From assembly GCF_001038485.1 (NCBI RefSeq), contig NZ_LDUE01000069.1:1-64000 (forward strand): a stretch of DNA of 64,000 nucleotides, in the 5' to 3' direction. Shown one piece after another: positions 54,584 to 63,919 of this stretch. A model generated the notes under the pieces. That model saw nothing but the letters and a program-made list of their open reading frames with translations. It did no database searches and had not been told where the DNA came from. The translations under genes and the position numbers were made by a program. The stretch is from Ornithinibacillus californiensis. GTDB taxonomy: Bacteria > Bacillota > Bacilli > Bacillales > Amphibacillaceae. Positions within the stretch are counted from its first letter, which is position 1. Every line of letters starts with the position of its first letter.

Positions 54584-54620
54584 TAAAAAAAGTTTTCTCG
54601 TACATAGTATACGAGAAAAC
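54584..54620 (-). terminator. Terminator of the DUF5683-like membrane protein gene
   Basis: GTTTTCTCGTA and TACGAGAAAAC form a perfect 11-bp stem; on the minus strand a long T-run follows. Confidence 0.82.
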
Positions 54621-54624
54621 TCCT

Positions 54625-55083
54625 CTAAGGGGACTGACCCCCTAATAATCGCATCATAATATAACCTACTAATAACCCTGGTAACAAAAATAACGCTGGT
54701 AAAAAAACGGGACCTAATTGAACTCCCCAAACCCTGAAGTTTGAAGAGAAAATTATCCCAAGCGTTGCAGTATATGTAGCAAATACAAAAGGTAAAAAAG
54801 AATAAGGAAGATCTTTACCTTTTGCGTCTTTAAAGGCGTCGTACATAGCAAAAAAATATATACATGGGTAAAACAATAACCATTGATAATCGATTGTTTT
54901 GATAGCTTCGTCTGTATTGCCATAAAGACTTAGAATGATTGTTTCATTATAGTTAGATTGAATATTGACGATGAGTACAAGGGCTATTAAAACTATTCCC
55001 TTCATATATTTTTGATTCATAAATTGTCCAATACCAGGTAAAATAGATGACCATATTAATAGTTGAATCCTATTGCTTCGCAT
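54625..55083 (-). CDS. Membrane protein, TM2/DUF5683-like
   Basis: 152 residues, about four to five membrane helices. The N-terminal WSSILPGIGQFMNQKYMKGI (PG.GQ.yn....kG pattern) is the usual opening of DUF5683/TM2-like proteins; FAMYDAFKDAK is also seen. ATG 55083 has AAGGTG 9 bases upstream. The last residues (LGGQSP) are encoded inside a GGGACTGACCCCC element at 54629-54642, which may have changed the original end. Function unknown. Confidence 0.72.
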   Translation of the reverse strand: MRSNRIQLLIWSSILPGIGQFMNQKYMKGIVLIALVLIVNIQSNYNETIILSLYGNTDEAIKTIDYQWLLFYPCIYFFAMYDAFKDAKGKDLPYSFLPFVFATYTATLGIIFSSNFRVWGVQLGPVFLPALFLLPGLLVGYIMMRLLGGQSP

Positions 55084-55121
55084 CCTAAGTAACACCTTCT
55101 TTCCGATAAGATGTTCAACAC

Positions 55122-56135
55122 TTAGTCCTTTGCGAGTTTTTTATGATCAGGAATTTGTGGCGGTTGCTCTAACCACTGATTTTTTATCATGATGTCTACC
55201 CCTTCGTTGGCATACTGTGCGTTTTCTGCTGCTAGTCGGACATAATCAGCTTGAATATCTTGTCTTAGGCTAGCCGCGGACGCTGTTGCATAATTCGATA
55301 TACTGGATGCAATCAGTAGAGAAGTATGAAACATAATAAGCTTATCTGAAAAAGGGGGTATCGTTGAATCCGTTACCTCAAGGTCCCACGGCATAGGAGA
55401 TGGTAAGTCATCATTAGTTAACAGTGCCGAAAATACTTCAATGTGCTTATTGGCAATTTCTTTTCCTTTCAGACAATAGTTTCGAACTTTTTTAGATTTA
55501 GCAACTTGAGCTAAACCAGTCAAAAGCGCTTTACCTAGTGCATTTGTTTCCACATTTGCTTTAATATGTGTAATTTCAGCAACATTAAGAGGTCTGTCTT
55601 TACTTCCTAGATTAAGCAAACCACCTAAATACTTTTTCTTATCTACAAAATCAACTGTATCTGGGGTAGTAACATATGGCGATCTAATAAATAATCCTTT
55701 CTCTAATAATACATCTGTCGTTTTATTGTATAATGTTGTATTTGCTTGTAACGCTTGACTAAGATACCTACGAACCTCATTCTTTGCCGAGGTTACTAAT
55801 GCCACTCCGTATACTGATAGACCAACTTTTGACATGTTTTTTATATAGTATAGATAAAATGCATCGGAAAATAGACGAGGAGCATTCGGACTTACATCCT
55901 CATCTAAAAAACCTACTGGCATTGGTTGATTATCATTTGATAGTAGTTCCTTAGCTATGTTTAGGTTTATTTCTGCAATTTCAAGTGCATAATCCACTAT
56001 AGATTTTATGTCAGGGTCATCCGTATTGGCTAAAAAGTATTTTAGAATGCAAACAGAAAGACTGTTGTTTTGGTAGCTGCTCCAAACCACTGAAAGTTCG
56101 GAAGCTGTCAGCCTTGTAGAGTGATTTTCTTGCAT
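55122..56135 (-). CDS. DUF3231 family protein
   Basis: 337 residues with two tandem helical DUF3231 units: each begins with a TASE...W and ends near ALLTNDDLPSPMPWD or SNDNQPMPVGFLDEDV, giving near-duplicate halves. The ferritin-like helical-bundle family is common in spore-forming Bacillaceae and linked with spore coat or sporulation in annotation only. RBS GGAGGAT precedes ATG 56135. Not further assignable. Confidence 0.8.
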   Translation of the reverse strand: MQENHSTRLTASELSVVWSSYQNNSLSVCILKYFLANTDDPDIKSIVDYALEIAEINLNIAKELLSNDNQPMPVGFLDEDVSPNAPRLFSDAFYLYYIKNMSKVGLSVYGVALVTSAKNEVRRYLSQALQANTTLYNKTTDVLLEKGLFIRSPYVTTPDTVDFVDKKKYLGGLLNLGSKDRPLNVAEITHIKANVETNALGKALLTGLAQVAKSKKVRNYCLKGKEIANKHIEVFSALLTNDDLPSPMPWDLEVTDSTIPPFSDKLIMFHTSLLIASSISNYATASAASLRQDIQADYVRLAAENAQYANEGVDIMIKNQWLEQPPQIPDHKKLAKD

Positions 56136-56276
56136 ATTTATCCTCCTAGCGTCTTGATATACTTAATATCCACATAAACTTATTTAATATGTAAAAGTTA
56201 TATAAGATGTTGCTGAAGGATTTTTAAGAACGAGGAGAAATCTCGCTTCTAAGATTGCGAGTCCCCCCTCTCCCTA

Positions 56277-57037
56277 CTATTTCCTTAATTTAAACACCAT
56301 AAAGCCAGCAAAATTTAAGTCTTCCACATACTTCGGGAATTGCTGTAATACTTCCTCTGTTGGATAAGGCTCTATTAATTCCTCAAGTATAAAACCGGCC
56401 CGATGAATTGCTTTAAAATAACTTGTTAAGGTTCGGTGATAATAAACAACTTTTTCCTTCGCATCAGCAGGAAACATTTGATCATAGAACCCTTCATAAA
56501 AGTATTTTTCTACCTTCCTATAGAGCTTTTCACCTTGTTGTTTCGAATCCAACCACTATTCGGAGTGATAAAACAAGGATGAAGAATGGAAAATATAAAA
56601 CTACCACTTGGTTTAAGGAGGCGATACATTTCTTGAAAAGCAGCTTGGTAATCCTCCAAATCCTGCAATACCATATTTGACACAATCATGTCGTACTGAT
56701 TACCTGCTAAGAAATCTAAGTTCTCACAATTTCCATAGTTGTAAATAATGTTAGTATCTTCTTCCGTACGGTTCTTAGCTAGTTCTAGCATTTTTTCTGA
56801 ATAATCAACTGCCGTCACAGAAGCTCCTTTTTGGGCAAGGATTCGACTAAGATATCCTTCCCCACAACCTGCATCTAGTACATTTTTTTCGTTCACATCA
56901 TCCATTAAAGAAAAAATAGTTGGATTTAACAAGGTACGTCTACTAATATCCCCAAGTTCTGTATAGCCCGCAGTAAATACTTCCGCATGCATGTCCCACC
57001 GTTTAATTGCTTCTTCTGTCGTCATCGTTTTCTTCAC
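56277..57037 (-). pseudogene. Class I SAM methyltransferase, frameshifted
   Basis: The first 175-residue frame (start 57037) has the SAM motif VLDAGCGEGYLSRILA, TAVDYSEKML and the late FIFSILHPCFIT, then stops at 56510 after SGWIRNNKV. The rest of the protein lies in the -1 frame: a 91-residue segment 56552-56277 (EKYFYEGFYDQMFPADAKEK, then YYHRTLTSYF) typical of this family. The shift falls at about 56549-56552 on the sequence TTGGATTCG; one extra G would restore a single frame of about 253 residues. Inactivated gene or sequencing error. Confidence 0.87.
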
Positions 57038-57187
57038 TTTACATCCCTCATCTCTAAAGAATCGATCGTAACGTTACGTTCCCTGTGCACATTATTATTT
57101 TTTCATATTCTGAAAAAAAAATATAGACTTATAATTTACTTTTTTGTATCATGTAGATAGAGGCATATCTTCTTTAAGAGCATAATG

Positions 57188-57221
57188 AAAGCCAGAAATC
57201 TTCTTACGATTTCTGGCTTTA
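57188..57221 (-). terminator. Terminator of ileS
   Basis: AAAGCCAGAAAT and ATTTCTGGCTTT form a perfect 12-bp stem with a 9-base loop. Confidence 0.85.
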
Positions 57222-57225
57222 TTCG

Positions 57226-60200
57226 TTAATCTTCAATTACTAATCCAACACTGTGTTCATTAACTTTAATATATTTCATATCAGCCTTTTTATTAAAATG
57301 CATCTCACTTAGTAGTAAGTTACTTTCTAATAGTTGTTTATGTTCGCGTATTACTGACTCCATAAAGTCTCCAACATCAAACGTTAATTTTACACGTTTT
57401 TCAACAGGTAAATTTAATTCCTTCCGATACAGTTGCACGGCGCGGATTAATTCTCTGGCAATACCTTCTTTACCTAAGTCTTCCGTTACAACGGTGTTCA
57501 GGAGGATGGAATACGTTTCATTTTCAGCTAGTTCCATTCCAGTTTTTGGCTTAGAATTAACTAGAAGGTCCTCTTTTTCGATCCGTAAGCTCTCTCCTGA
57601 AATCGTTTGATACAGAAAATTCCCTGTTTCTACTACACTTTTTTGTTCTTCCTTGGAAAGGGATAATAATGCTCTTTGAACTTCGCCTACAGCTTTCCCT
57701 AGCTTTGGACCTGCGGTAGGAAAATTCAGCTTAACTTCATATTCCATCGTATCCCCTGCCTGTTCAAAGGTAACAACCTGCTTCACATTGATTTCATCTA
57801 CAATGATATCGCGATATGCTAACAGAAATTCTGTATTTTTTTTGTTTCCAACTACCACTAACTCTGAAAGTGGTTGCTTTGTTTTTACATTTGCCGCATT
57901 ACGAGCACTTCTCGCTAGTTCTACTACTTGCAGCACCCCACTCATTTCCTTTTCCAACTGTTCGTTTATTAATTCTTCATTCACCACTGGAAAATCAACT
58001 AAATGAACACTTTCACCCGTTAGGTTGCGATGGACGTCATCCGTAATGAACGGTGTAAATGGTGCTAGTAACCTACTGAGTGTTACTAATACTTCATACA
58101 GTGTATGGTAGGCAGCGAGTTTATCCTCATTCATTCCTTCGCTCCAAAAGCGACTCCTCGAGCGGCGGATGTACCAATTGCTTACCTCATCTACAAGTAC
58201 AGCCAGTTCTCTAGCTGCTGGATTAAATTGATAGTCATCTAGATATTTAGTTACATTCCTTGTTACGGTATGAAGTCTCGATAGTACCCAGTGATCGAGC
58301 TGCGTCTTATTGCCGTGCTCATGTTTGCTTGGATTAAATTGGTCAATCTCAGCATACAGGCTTAAGAATGAATGGATATTAACTAGAGTATCTACTAGCT
58401 TGGACTTGGCCTGGCTAACAATACTAGCAGAGAAGCGTTTATTATTCCAAGGAGCACTATCTACTAGTAATGCCCAACGTAACGCATCTGCACCATATTT
58501 TTCAACCAGTTCCATCGGATTGATTACATTCCCCTTGCTCTTTGACATTTTCTGGCCATCTTCATCTAGAATATGTCCAAGTGATAGCACTCGTTTGTAA
58601 GAAGACTTTCCTGTAAATAAAGATGAAACTGTCAGTAAGCTATAGAACCAACCACGTGTCTGGTCAACTCCCTCGACGACAACATCAGCAGGAAATTGTT
58701 TCTCAAAAAGCTCTTTATTCTCAAATGGATAATGATACTGTGCGAAAGGCATGGAGCCACTATCAAACCAAACATCAATAACTTCCTTGGTCCGCTTCAT
58801 ATCTCCCTCACAAGACGGACAAGTGAGTAAAACTTCATCAACATAAGGTTTATGCAACTCCAAGTTATGAGGGACTGACCCCTTAGCATGATCTTTGAGG
58901 TCTTGAATACTCTTTGGTGCGTATTGATGGTCACAGTTTTCACAAACCCACACATTTAGCGGCGTACCCCAGTAACGATTACGGCCGATATTCCAGTCCA
59001 CCATATTTTCCAGGAACTTTCCAAATCGTCCGTGTTTCATATGCTCTGGATACCAGTGCACACCTTCATTGTTTTCGATGATTTTCTCTTTTATTTCGGT
59101 TGTTTTGATAAACCAGCCTTCCATTGCGTAATAGATTAAGGCAGAATCACAACGCCAGCAATGCGGATAGCTATGCTCATATTTTTCCTTTGAAAATAGT
59201 AATTCCTTGTCAGCTAACATTTTAAGGATCTTCACATCGCTATCCTTAGCAAATTCACCTTTCAGCGGTGTGACTACCGACGTATAACAGCCAGCTTGGT
59301 CAACAACATTAACGAAATCTAGCCCGTTTTCTTGTACTGCCTTGTAGTCATCCTCACCATAGGCAGGGGCAAGGTGCACAATACCTGTTCCACTCGTATC
59401 CGTCACAAAATCAGCAGTAATGACTTTGTGGCCATTGTTTAAAGTTAGAAAATCAAAGGGAGGTTCATAGGCTAAACCAACGAATTCTTTTCCTTTATGA
59501 TGACTAAGCACCTTAAATTCACCTTCAAAAACTTTTCCTACGAGGTTTTCAGCAACAACATAAACCGCTTCCCCTTGTTGAACCTTCACATAATCTAATT
59601 CCTCGTTAACTGCGAGAGCTACATTTCCAGGAAGTGTCCAAGGAGTTGTTGTCCATCCTAGAAAATACTCATTGTGGGTATCCTTCACCTTAAACTTAGC
59701 AGTGACCGATAAATCCTTCACGTTTTTGTATCCTTGTGCAACCTCATGCGAGCTTAAGGATGTTTGGCAGCTCGGGCAATATGGGGTTACACGATGCCCT
59801 TTCGTTAGAAGACCTTTTTCATGAATGGTCGCAAGTATATTCCAGACACTTTCAATATAATTATTCTCCAGTGTGATATAAGGGTCATCCATATCCACCC
59901 AGTACCCGATTGCTTCTGTGAAGTGGCGCCACTCTCGTTCATAATCGAATACACTCTTTTTACATTCCTCTATAAATTTTTCCACACCGAAGGCTTCAAT
60001 ATCCTTTTTCCCAGAGATACCGATTTTCTTTTCTACACCAAGTTCAACGGGAAGGCCATGCGTATCCCATCCCGCTTTTCGAATAACTTGATACCCTTGC
60101 ATCGTTTTATAGCGGCCGATGAAATCTTTGATGACTCTCCCTAGGACATGACCAGCGTGTGGTAGCCCATTGGCAGTTGGGGGGCCTTCATAAAAGACAA

Positions 60201-60324
60201 AGGTTTTGTTTCCTTCACGCATTTCAATCGAATGTTGAAATGTGTTTTCGTCTTTCCAAATCGATTTAACACGGTTTTCCCGTTGTACGACTGATTCATT
60301 GCTGTCGACTCTTTTCATTACCAT
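57226..60324 (-). CDS. ileS: Isoleucyl-tRNA synthetase, IleS2-like
   Basis: 1032 residues, longer than the about 920 of B. subtilis IleS. Class I motifs are HAGH (56-59, in [11 protein letters not shown]) and KMSKS in [13 protein letters not shown]. The editing domain shows [12 protein letters not shown]. The segment [17 protein letters not shown] after HGLP is of the eukaryotic-like IleS2 type, a clade known for mupirocin resistance; sensitivity here is untested. Charges tRNA-Ile. ATG 60324 or, with better spacing to AAAGGAG, ATG 60318. Controlled by the upstream T-box; a 21-bp repeat array sits between leader and start. Confidence 0.93.
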   Translation of the reverse strand: MVMKRVDSNESVVQRENRVKSIWKDENTFQHSIEMREGNKTFVFYEGPPTANGLPHAGHVLGRVIKDFIGRYKTMQGYQVIRKAGWDTHGLPVELGVEKKIGISGKKDIEAFGVEKFIEECKKSVFDYEREWRHFTEAIGYWVDMDDPYITLENNYIESVWNILATIHEKGLLTKGHRVTPYCPSCQTSLSSHEVAQGYKNVKDLSVTAKFKVKDTHNEYFLGWTTTPWTLPGNVALAVNEELDYVKVQQGEAVYVVAENLVGKVFEGEFKVLSHHKGKEFVGLAYEPPFDFLTLNNGHKVITADFVTDTSGTGIVHLAPAYGEDDYKAVQENGLDFVNVVDQAGCYTSVVTPLKGEFAKDSDVKILKMLADKELLFSKEKYEHSYPHCWRCDSALIYYAMEGWFIKTTEIKEKIIENNEGVHWYPEHMKHGRFGKFLENMVDWNIGRNRYWGTPLNVWVCENCDHQYAPKSIQDLKDHAKGSVPHNLELHKPYVDEVLLTCPSCEGDMKRTKEVIDVWFDSGSMPFAQYHYPFENKELFEKQFPADVVVEGVDQTRGWFYSLLTVSSLFTGKSSYKRVLSLGHILDEDGQKMSKSKGNVINPMELVEKYGADALRWALLVDSAPWNNKRFSASIVSQAKSKLVDTLVNIHSFLSLYAEIDQFNPSKHEHGNKTQLDHWVLSRLHTVTRNVTKYLDDYQFNPAARELAVLVDEVSNWYIRRSRSRFWSEGMNEDKLAAYHTLYEVLVTLSRLLAPFTPFITDDVHRNLTGESVHLVDFPVVNEELINEQLEKEMSGVLQVVELARSARNAANVKTKQPLSELVVVGNKKNTEFLLAYRDIIVDEINVKQVVTFEQAGDTMEYEVKLNFPTAGPKLGKAVGEVQRALLSLSKEEQKSVVETGNFLYQTISGESLRIEKEDLLVNSKPKTGMELAENETYSILLNTVVTEDLGKEGIARELIRAVQLYRKELNLPVEKRVKLTFDVGDFMESVIREHKQLLESNLLLSEMHFNKKADMKYIKVNEHSVGLVIED

Positions 60325-60410
60325 TCACTCCTTTAAAAGTAGAAGTCCGGTTGGGGTAAATCCCTTCGTCGTAAGAGAATTGGTTGGCTGCGGGTGGGGT
60401 GGTTGACATA

Positions 60411-60503
60411 ATCTTTAGCTTAGATTGAGCAATCTTTAGCGTTTTTGAAATAAACTTTAGCGAAATTGGCTTCATCTTTAGCGATTAACACCTAATCTTT
60501 AGC
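60411..60503. repeat. Five 9-bp repeats at exact 21-bp spacing
   Basis: ATCTTTAGC (plus strand) starts at 60411, 60432, 60474 and 60495, and AACTTTAGC at 60453. All five steps are exactly 21 bp; the 12-bp spacers are unrelated. It lies between the T-box terminator and the ileS start and would be transcribed as GCTAAAGAT repeats. Confidence 0.93.
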
Positions 60504-60534
60504 ATTTGCGCAATTTCTAACCCAAAAACACAAA

Positions 60535-60565
60535 AAACCCGCCCCTATAATAGGGACGAGTTTCT
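60535..60565 (-). terminator. T-box controlled terminator of ileS
   Basis: On the minus strand CTCGTCCCTAT pairs with ATAGGGGCGGG and TTTTTT follows, directly after the T-box sequence. Confidence 0.88.
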
Positions 60566-60824
60566 ACCCGTGTTACCACCCTGATTCTGGAATTTGCCAT
60601 ATTCGACATTCATCCAGCACTCAATCAACGTACCATCATACGCGACCCTTTTAACGGCGGGTACCCGGGAAAGCTTAAAAATGAGAGCTTCAGCTTTCCT
60701 TCTCGGAGAGGATTTTCGAACATGGACTGAACATTGGCTTTCACCGAACACCAACTCTCTGTGGATCAGAACACATGCCTACTCGTTCTCGTCAACGAAT
60801 TTAACCGGCTATATATTAACAATA
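60540..60824 (-). promoter_or_regulatory. T-box leader of ileS
   Basis: Read on the minus strand the leader has Stem I elements (GACGAGAACGAGTAGGC, AGAGAG, GGTGAAAGCC), a candidate specifier ATC at 60713-60711 (an isoleucine codon) and the T-box AGGGTGGTAACACGGG at about 60583-60568, followed by the terminator. Uncharged tRNA-Ile should stabilise the antiterminator and switch ileS on. Confidence 0.93.
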
Positions 60825-60853
60825 AGATTAATGGAGGATTGCATTCTTGTCAA
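60825..60853 (-). promoter_or_regulatory. Promoter of the ileS T-box transcript
   Basis: On the minus strand TTGACA (60853-60848), 17-bp spacer and TAATCT (60830-60825), directly after the preceding gene. Confidence 0.78.
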
Positions 60854-60861
60854 TAGGCGAT

Positions 60862-62232
60862 TTACTTTTCTACCTTCTCCAGCTCATTTACAAATGCAGG
60901 TTTTCGCTCGTACGTATCCTTCAATGCATTCACTAGTTTACTAAACTTTGTTTCTCCGCAAGCATCTTTGAATACTTTTAACTTTCTACATACATTGCGG
61001 TATTGCTTACGATCAGTAGCTAGTTCCGCTTCAGATAATATATGCTTCGTGAATATATCCTCGACCCTATCGATATAATCAGTCACTAGGTAGGAATAAA
61101 GCTCCACAATGGATGATGGTGATTTCTCTACATAGTTAAGCACTTTATCGCTTCTTTCCTCTGCTTTCGCTATATATTCATAAACATGTGGAAGGTACCC
61201 TGATTTTTCCTCGAATAAACGGAAGATGTTTTCTAGCGCTCCCTGCCATTCTTCGGGAGAATATAAGTCTTTCAGCTTCGCATAGGCTTCATATTCATTA
61301 TCAAGAATAAACTCTATGAGCATTTCTTTTTGCTTTTCCATATCCTCGGTTGCTTCATAGACTTGTAGTCGATATTCTTTCCATTGCTTCACTAGGCCGG
61401 GATATAAACTATCATTCGCTTCTCCTTCTTCACAAAGCTTAAGGGCAGTTTCATAGTTTTCATTTTCAATTTCTTTTTCAATCGCCATTTTTCTAAATTC
61501 ATCATATTCCAAGTGTTTATTCACGAACTGACTAGCTTGATCTATTTCACCGTTTCGCTCTAATATTTTCAATTGAAGCTGCAGTAGAGATTGTTTATCA
61601 TAATCAGATGATCGTGAAGAAACAGTTGAAACTTGGCTTAACAGTTTTTCCAAGGTTTCCTCTAGTTTTCTTCGCGCAGTTGAACGGGCAGAGTAAATCG
61701 TACATACGTCTAACAGCTCGTAACGGGTATCACTCCAACCATCATAACGCTTGTGCATTGCTTCCTTTAGAATCAAGTCAAAGGTATTCCCCTGCACACG
61801 ATAGTTGGTAGATAGTAGTACTAATGAAGATGCATCTTGAAGAAGTGTGATACTCTCATTCACTACATAACCAATTTCTCCATTTGAATCATCGGTATAT
61901 TGAAGCATATCAATAACAATGGAAAGCACAGCAATCCCTAACTTCACTGCCATTTCTTCTTCTCCACTGTTTAATTTGTTCCTACCTTTATCAAGGACCA
62001 TTTCTGCACCTTGTAGGGCGGCGTTTACATTGCGCCATGAGATAAATCCTTGTCTCTTATTCTCATTAATATACTTTCGAATTAATTGTTTACTAGCTTT
62101 CACTTCGTCATTCGGTGTAACTAGTTTAAACTCAATCTTCCTTGCGACTTCCTGATCGCCGTCCACTAGTTCCATGACTAATTCAACTAATTCCTTTTTC
62201 GAAAGTTTGGCTACTTCCTTTTGTAAATCCAA
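60862..62232 (-). CDS. Helical-repeat protein similar to the C-terminal part of SWIM zinc-finger proteins
   Basis: 456 residues, predicted almost all alpha-helical. The C-terminus YRNVCRKLKVFKDACGETKF followed by LKDTYERKPAFVNEL matches the end of SWIM zinc-finger proteins, in which an N-terminal CxCx(n)CxH domain normally precedes the helical repeats. That zinc finger is missing; there are only four scattered cysteines. Either the SWIM part is a separate gene elsewhere or this is a helical scaffold on its own. No signal peptide. Function unknown; upstream of ileS on the same strand but with a separate promoter between them. Confidence 0.72.
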   Translation of the reverse strand: MDLQKEVAKLSKKELVELVMELVDGDQEVARKIEFKLVTPNDEVKASKQLIRKYINENKRQGFISWRNVNAALQGAEMVLDKGRNKLNSGEEEMAVKLGIAVLSIVIDMLQYTDDSNGEIGYVVNESITLLQDASSLVLLSTNYRVQGNTFDLILKEAMHKRYDGWSDTRYELLDVCTIYSARSTARRKLEETLEKLLSQVSTVSSRSSDYDKQSLLQLQLKILERNGEIDQASQFVNKHLEYDEFRKMAIEKEIENENYETALKLCEEGEANDSLYPGLVKQWKEYRLQVYEATEDMEKQKEMLIEFILDNEYEAYAKLKDLYSPEEWQGALENIFRLFEEKSGYLPHVYEYIAKAEERSDKVLNYVEKSPSSIVELYSYLVTDYIDRVEDIFTKHILSEAELATDRKQYRNVCRKLKVFKDACGETKFSKLVNALKDTYERKPAFVNELEKVEK

Positions 62233-62573
62233 CTTCTCGGACCCCTCTCTTCAAACAAACTCTATACACTAGTGTATCACAACCCCTTCAGTTACTTTCA
62301 AGCAAAGCAGTCTACCTCCTTTTATACCCTGTTTTTTAAGACGGCATGCCTACCAATGAAAAAACACACATAATTAGCAAATGACACATTGTCATTTTAT
62401 GTGTGTTTTATTTGTTCAAAAACTTACAAATGACTTATTTTTCTTGAACTTCAACCGTTTCCACTACTCCAATTTCGTCTTTAGAATTTATCATTAAACT
62501 CATTAAAATTAGCTCATAATACATATTAGTGTTACAGTTAATAAGAATATTAAAAGGTAAGTAGGTGTGCATA
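62233..62573. other. Divergent intergenic region
   Basis: Contains a large hairpin at 62359-62414 and, on the minus strand at 62521-62435, a possible short frame ending VVETVEVQEK. No other gene is supported. Promoters for both flanking genes must lie here. Confidence 0.6.
62359..62414. terminator. Large hairpin in a divergent intergenic region
   Basis: AAAACACACATAA pairs with TTATGTGTGTTTT, and inner AATGACA pairs with TGTCATT. The T-run is longer on the minus strand. Position between divergent genes is unusual and suggests a small transcript or a lost gene. Confidence 0.72.
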
Positions 62574-62963
62574 ATGATAGAAATTAAGACATCCTCACTA
62601 AGTGATGGAGAATTCAACAGAGGAGTATTTGCAACACGAGATATAAAAAAAGGTGAGCTTTTGCATGAGGCACCTGTCATTGCTTATCCGAATGATCAGC
62701 ATGAACATATTGAGAAAACCTTACTTGCTGACTATGCATTTGAGTATGGAATAAACCATTCCGCTATCCTTCTTGGATATGGCATGTTGTTTAACCATTC
62801 TTATGAACCCAATGCACATTATGACATTAATTTTGATAATCATACCTTCGAATTTTATGCTTATAAGGATATAAAAGCAGGCGATGAGGTTCTGATTAAC
62901 TATAATGGAGAAGTCGAAAATAATGATCCATTATGGTTTAATGAGGAAGAAGAAGGAGACTAG
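62574..62963 (+). CDS. SET domain protein (putative protein-lysine methyltransferase)
   Basis: 129 residues, essentially a bare SET domain: NRGVFATRDIKKGELL, the SAM/active-site FNHSYEPNAHYDINF (NHSxxPN motif) and KDIKAGDEVLINYNGE. No pre- or post-SET zinc cluster, but a very acidic tail. Eukaryotic-type SET domains are uncommon but known in bacteria; substrate protein unknown. ATG 62574 is the likely start, with only a weak ribosome binding site (AGTAGGTG). Confidence 0.86.
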   Translation: MIEIKTSSLSDGEFNRGVFATRDIKKGELLHEAPVIAYPNDQHEHIEKTLLADYAFEYGINHSAILLGYGMLFNHSYEPNAHYDINFDNHTFEFYAYKDIKAGDEVLINYNGEVENNDPLWFNEEEEGD

Positions 62964-63030
62964 AGAAATATTAATGTAGTAATGAATGACTAAAGATGGT
63001 TTCTCTAGTTAATAAGCTTATCAACAAAGC

Positions 63031-63057
63031 AGCCAAGTTCGTTCGACGAACTTGGCT
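63031..63057. terminator. Bidirectional hairpin between SET and GNAT genes
   Basis: AGCCAAGTTCG and CGAACTTGGCT form a perfect 11-bp stem with a 5-base loop between convergent genes. Confidence 0.75.
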
Positions 63058-63062
63058 CTTGT

Positions 63063-63629
63063 TCAGTAAGCGAACCCATCCCAATCTCTTTTTAACAAAG
63101 AAAAGGAATAATGGTCGTAATATTTACCCTTATATAAATGTTTATCCCTATAAACACCTTCATTTTTAAATCCAAGCTTTTCTAATAACTTAATAGAATT
63201 GATATTATCTAGAGCAACATAAGCATTAATTCTATTTAATTTCATATGATTGAATCCACTTTCAATCGCACTAATTAATGCCTCTTTCATATAACCTTTT
63301 CCCCAATACTCGTACCATAAATCATAGCCTATTTCTGCAATATTGTTCGATTTGTCCCAAAGATGAAATCCACAGGTTCCTATTTGCTCTCTGTTTTCGT
63401 CTTTTTTTACTAGTACCCAGCGATTATACCCCGTTTTTTCTGGGTTTTCATACCATTTAACAAGCTCTATTGCATCATTTCGACTTGTAAATAATTCTTC
63501 ATCATATAGGAATTCACATACTTTTTCATCACTAAAATGCCTATAAATAAAATCAACATCCTCATGATTTGCATTTCGCAACAATAATCTATCTGTTTCT
63601 AGGTTGGGAAATTTTTTTCCTTCTTTCAT
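63063..63629 (-). CDS. RimJ/RimL-type GNAT acetyltransferase
   Basis: 188 residues. LETDRLLLRNANHEDVDFIY at the start, the acetyl-CoA loop EYWGKGYMKEALISAIESGF and the late NINSIKLLEKLGFKNEGVYR are typical of the RimJ/RimL group acting on protein N-termini or small amines. The start is ATG 63629. Substrate cannot be told from sequence. Confidence 0.88.
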   Translation of the reverse strand: MKEGKKFPNLETDRLLLRNANHEDVDFIYRHFSDEKVCEFLYDEELFTSRNDAIELVKWYENPEKTGYNRWVLVKKDENREQIGTCGFHLWDKSNNIAEIGYDLWYEYWGKGYMKEALISAIESGFNHMKLNRINAYVALDNINSIKLLEKLGFKNEGVYRDKHLYKGKYYDHYSFSLLKRDWDGFAY

Positions 63630-63919
63630 TTTTACAACTCCTAATCAGCTATTCCAATCCTAATAGTATATTCCGGGTTGAACATCTAGTTTATTCTCAT
63701 ATGTATAATTACCAAAGTGCCATTGATGTTCATAGGTATAATCCAACAATTTAATAGAAATATACTAATATGATATTCTATTACTACTTTATTACACAAG
63801 AGGAATTTTACACACACACCTCTTGACCATAGCCAAAATTCCCTTGACACTTTTATACAAAGATACGGCATTATTATATGGTGAGGGGGAGAGAAACAAA
63901 GAATGATATTGGTAGGTGA

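Noticed and set aside
58863-58882. GAGGGACTGACCCCTTAGC inside ileS as an inserted repeat
   Set aside because: It encodes KGSVP in a plausible place of the IleS zinc-domain region and the frame is uninterrupted, so chance similarity is likelier than insertion.
60411-60503. CRISPR-like array or ileS leader peptide
   Set aside because: 9-bp cores with 12-bp spacers are too short for CRISPR; reading frames through it contain stops on the minus strand.
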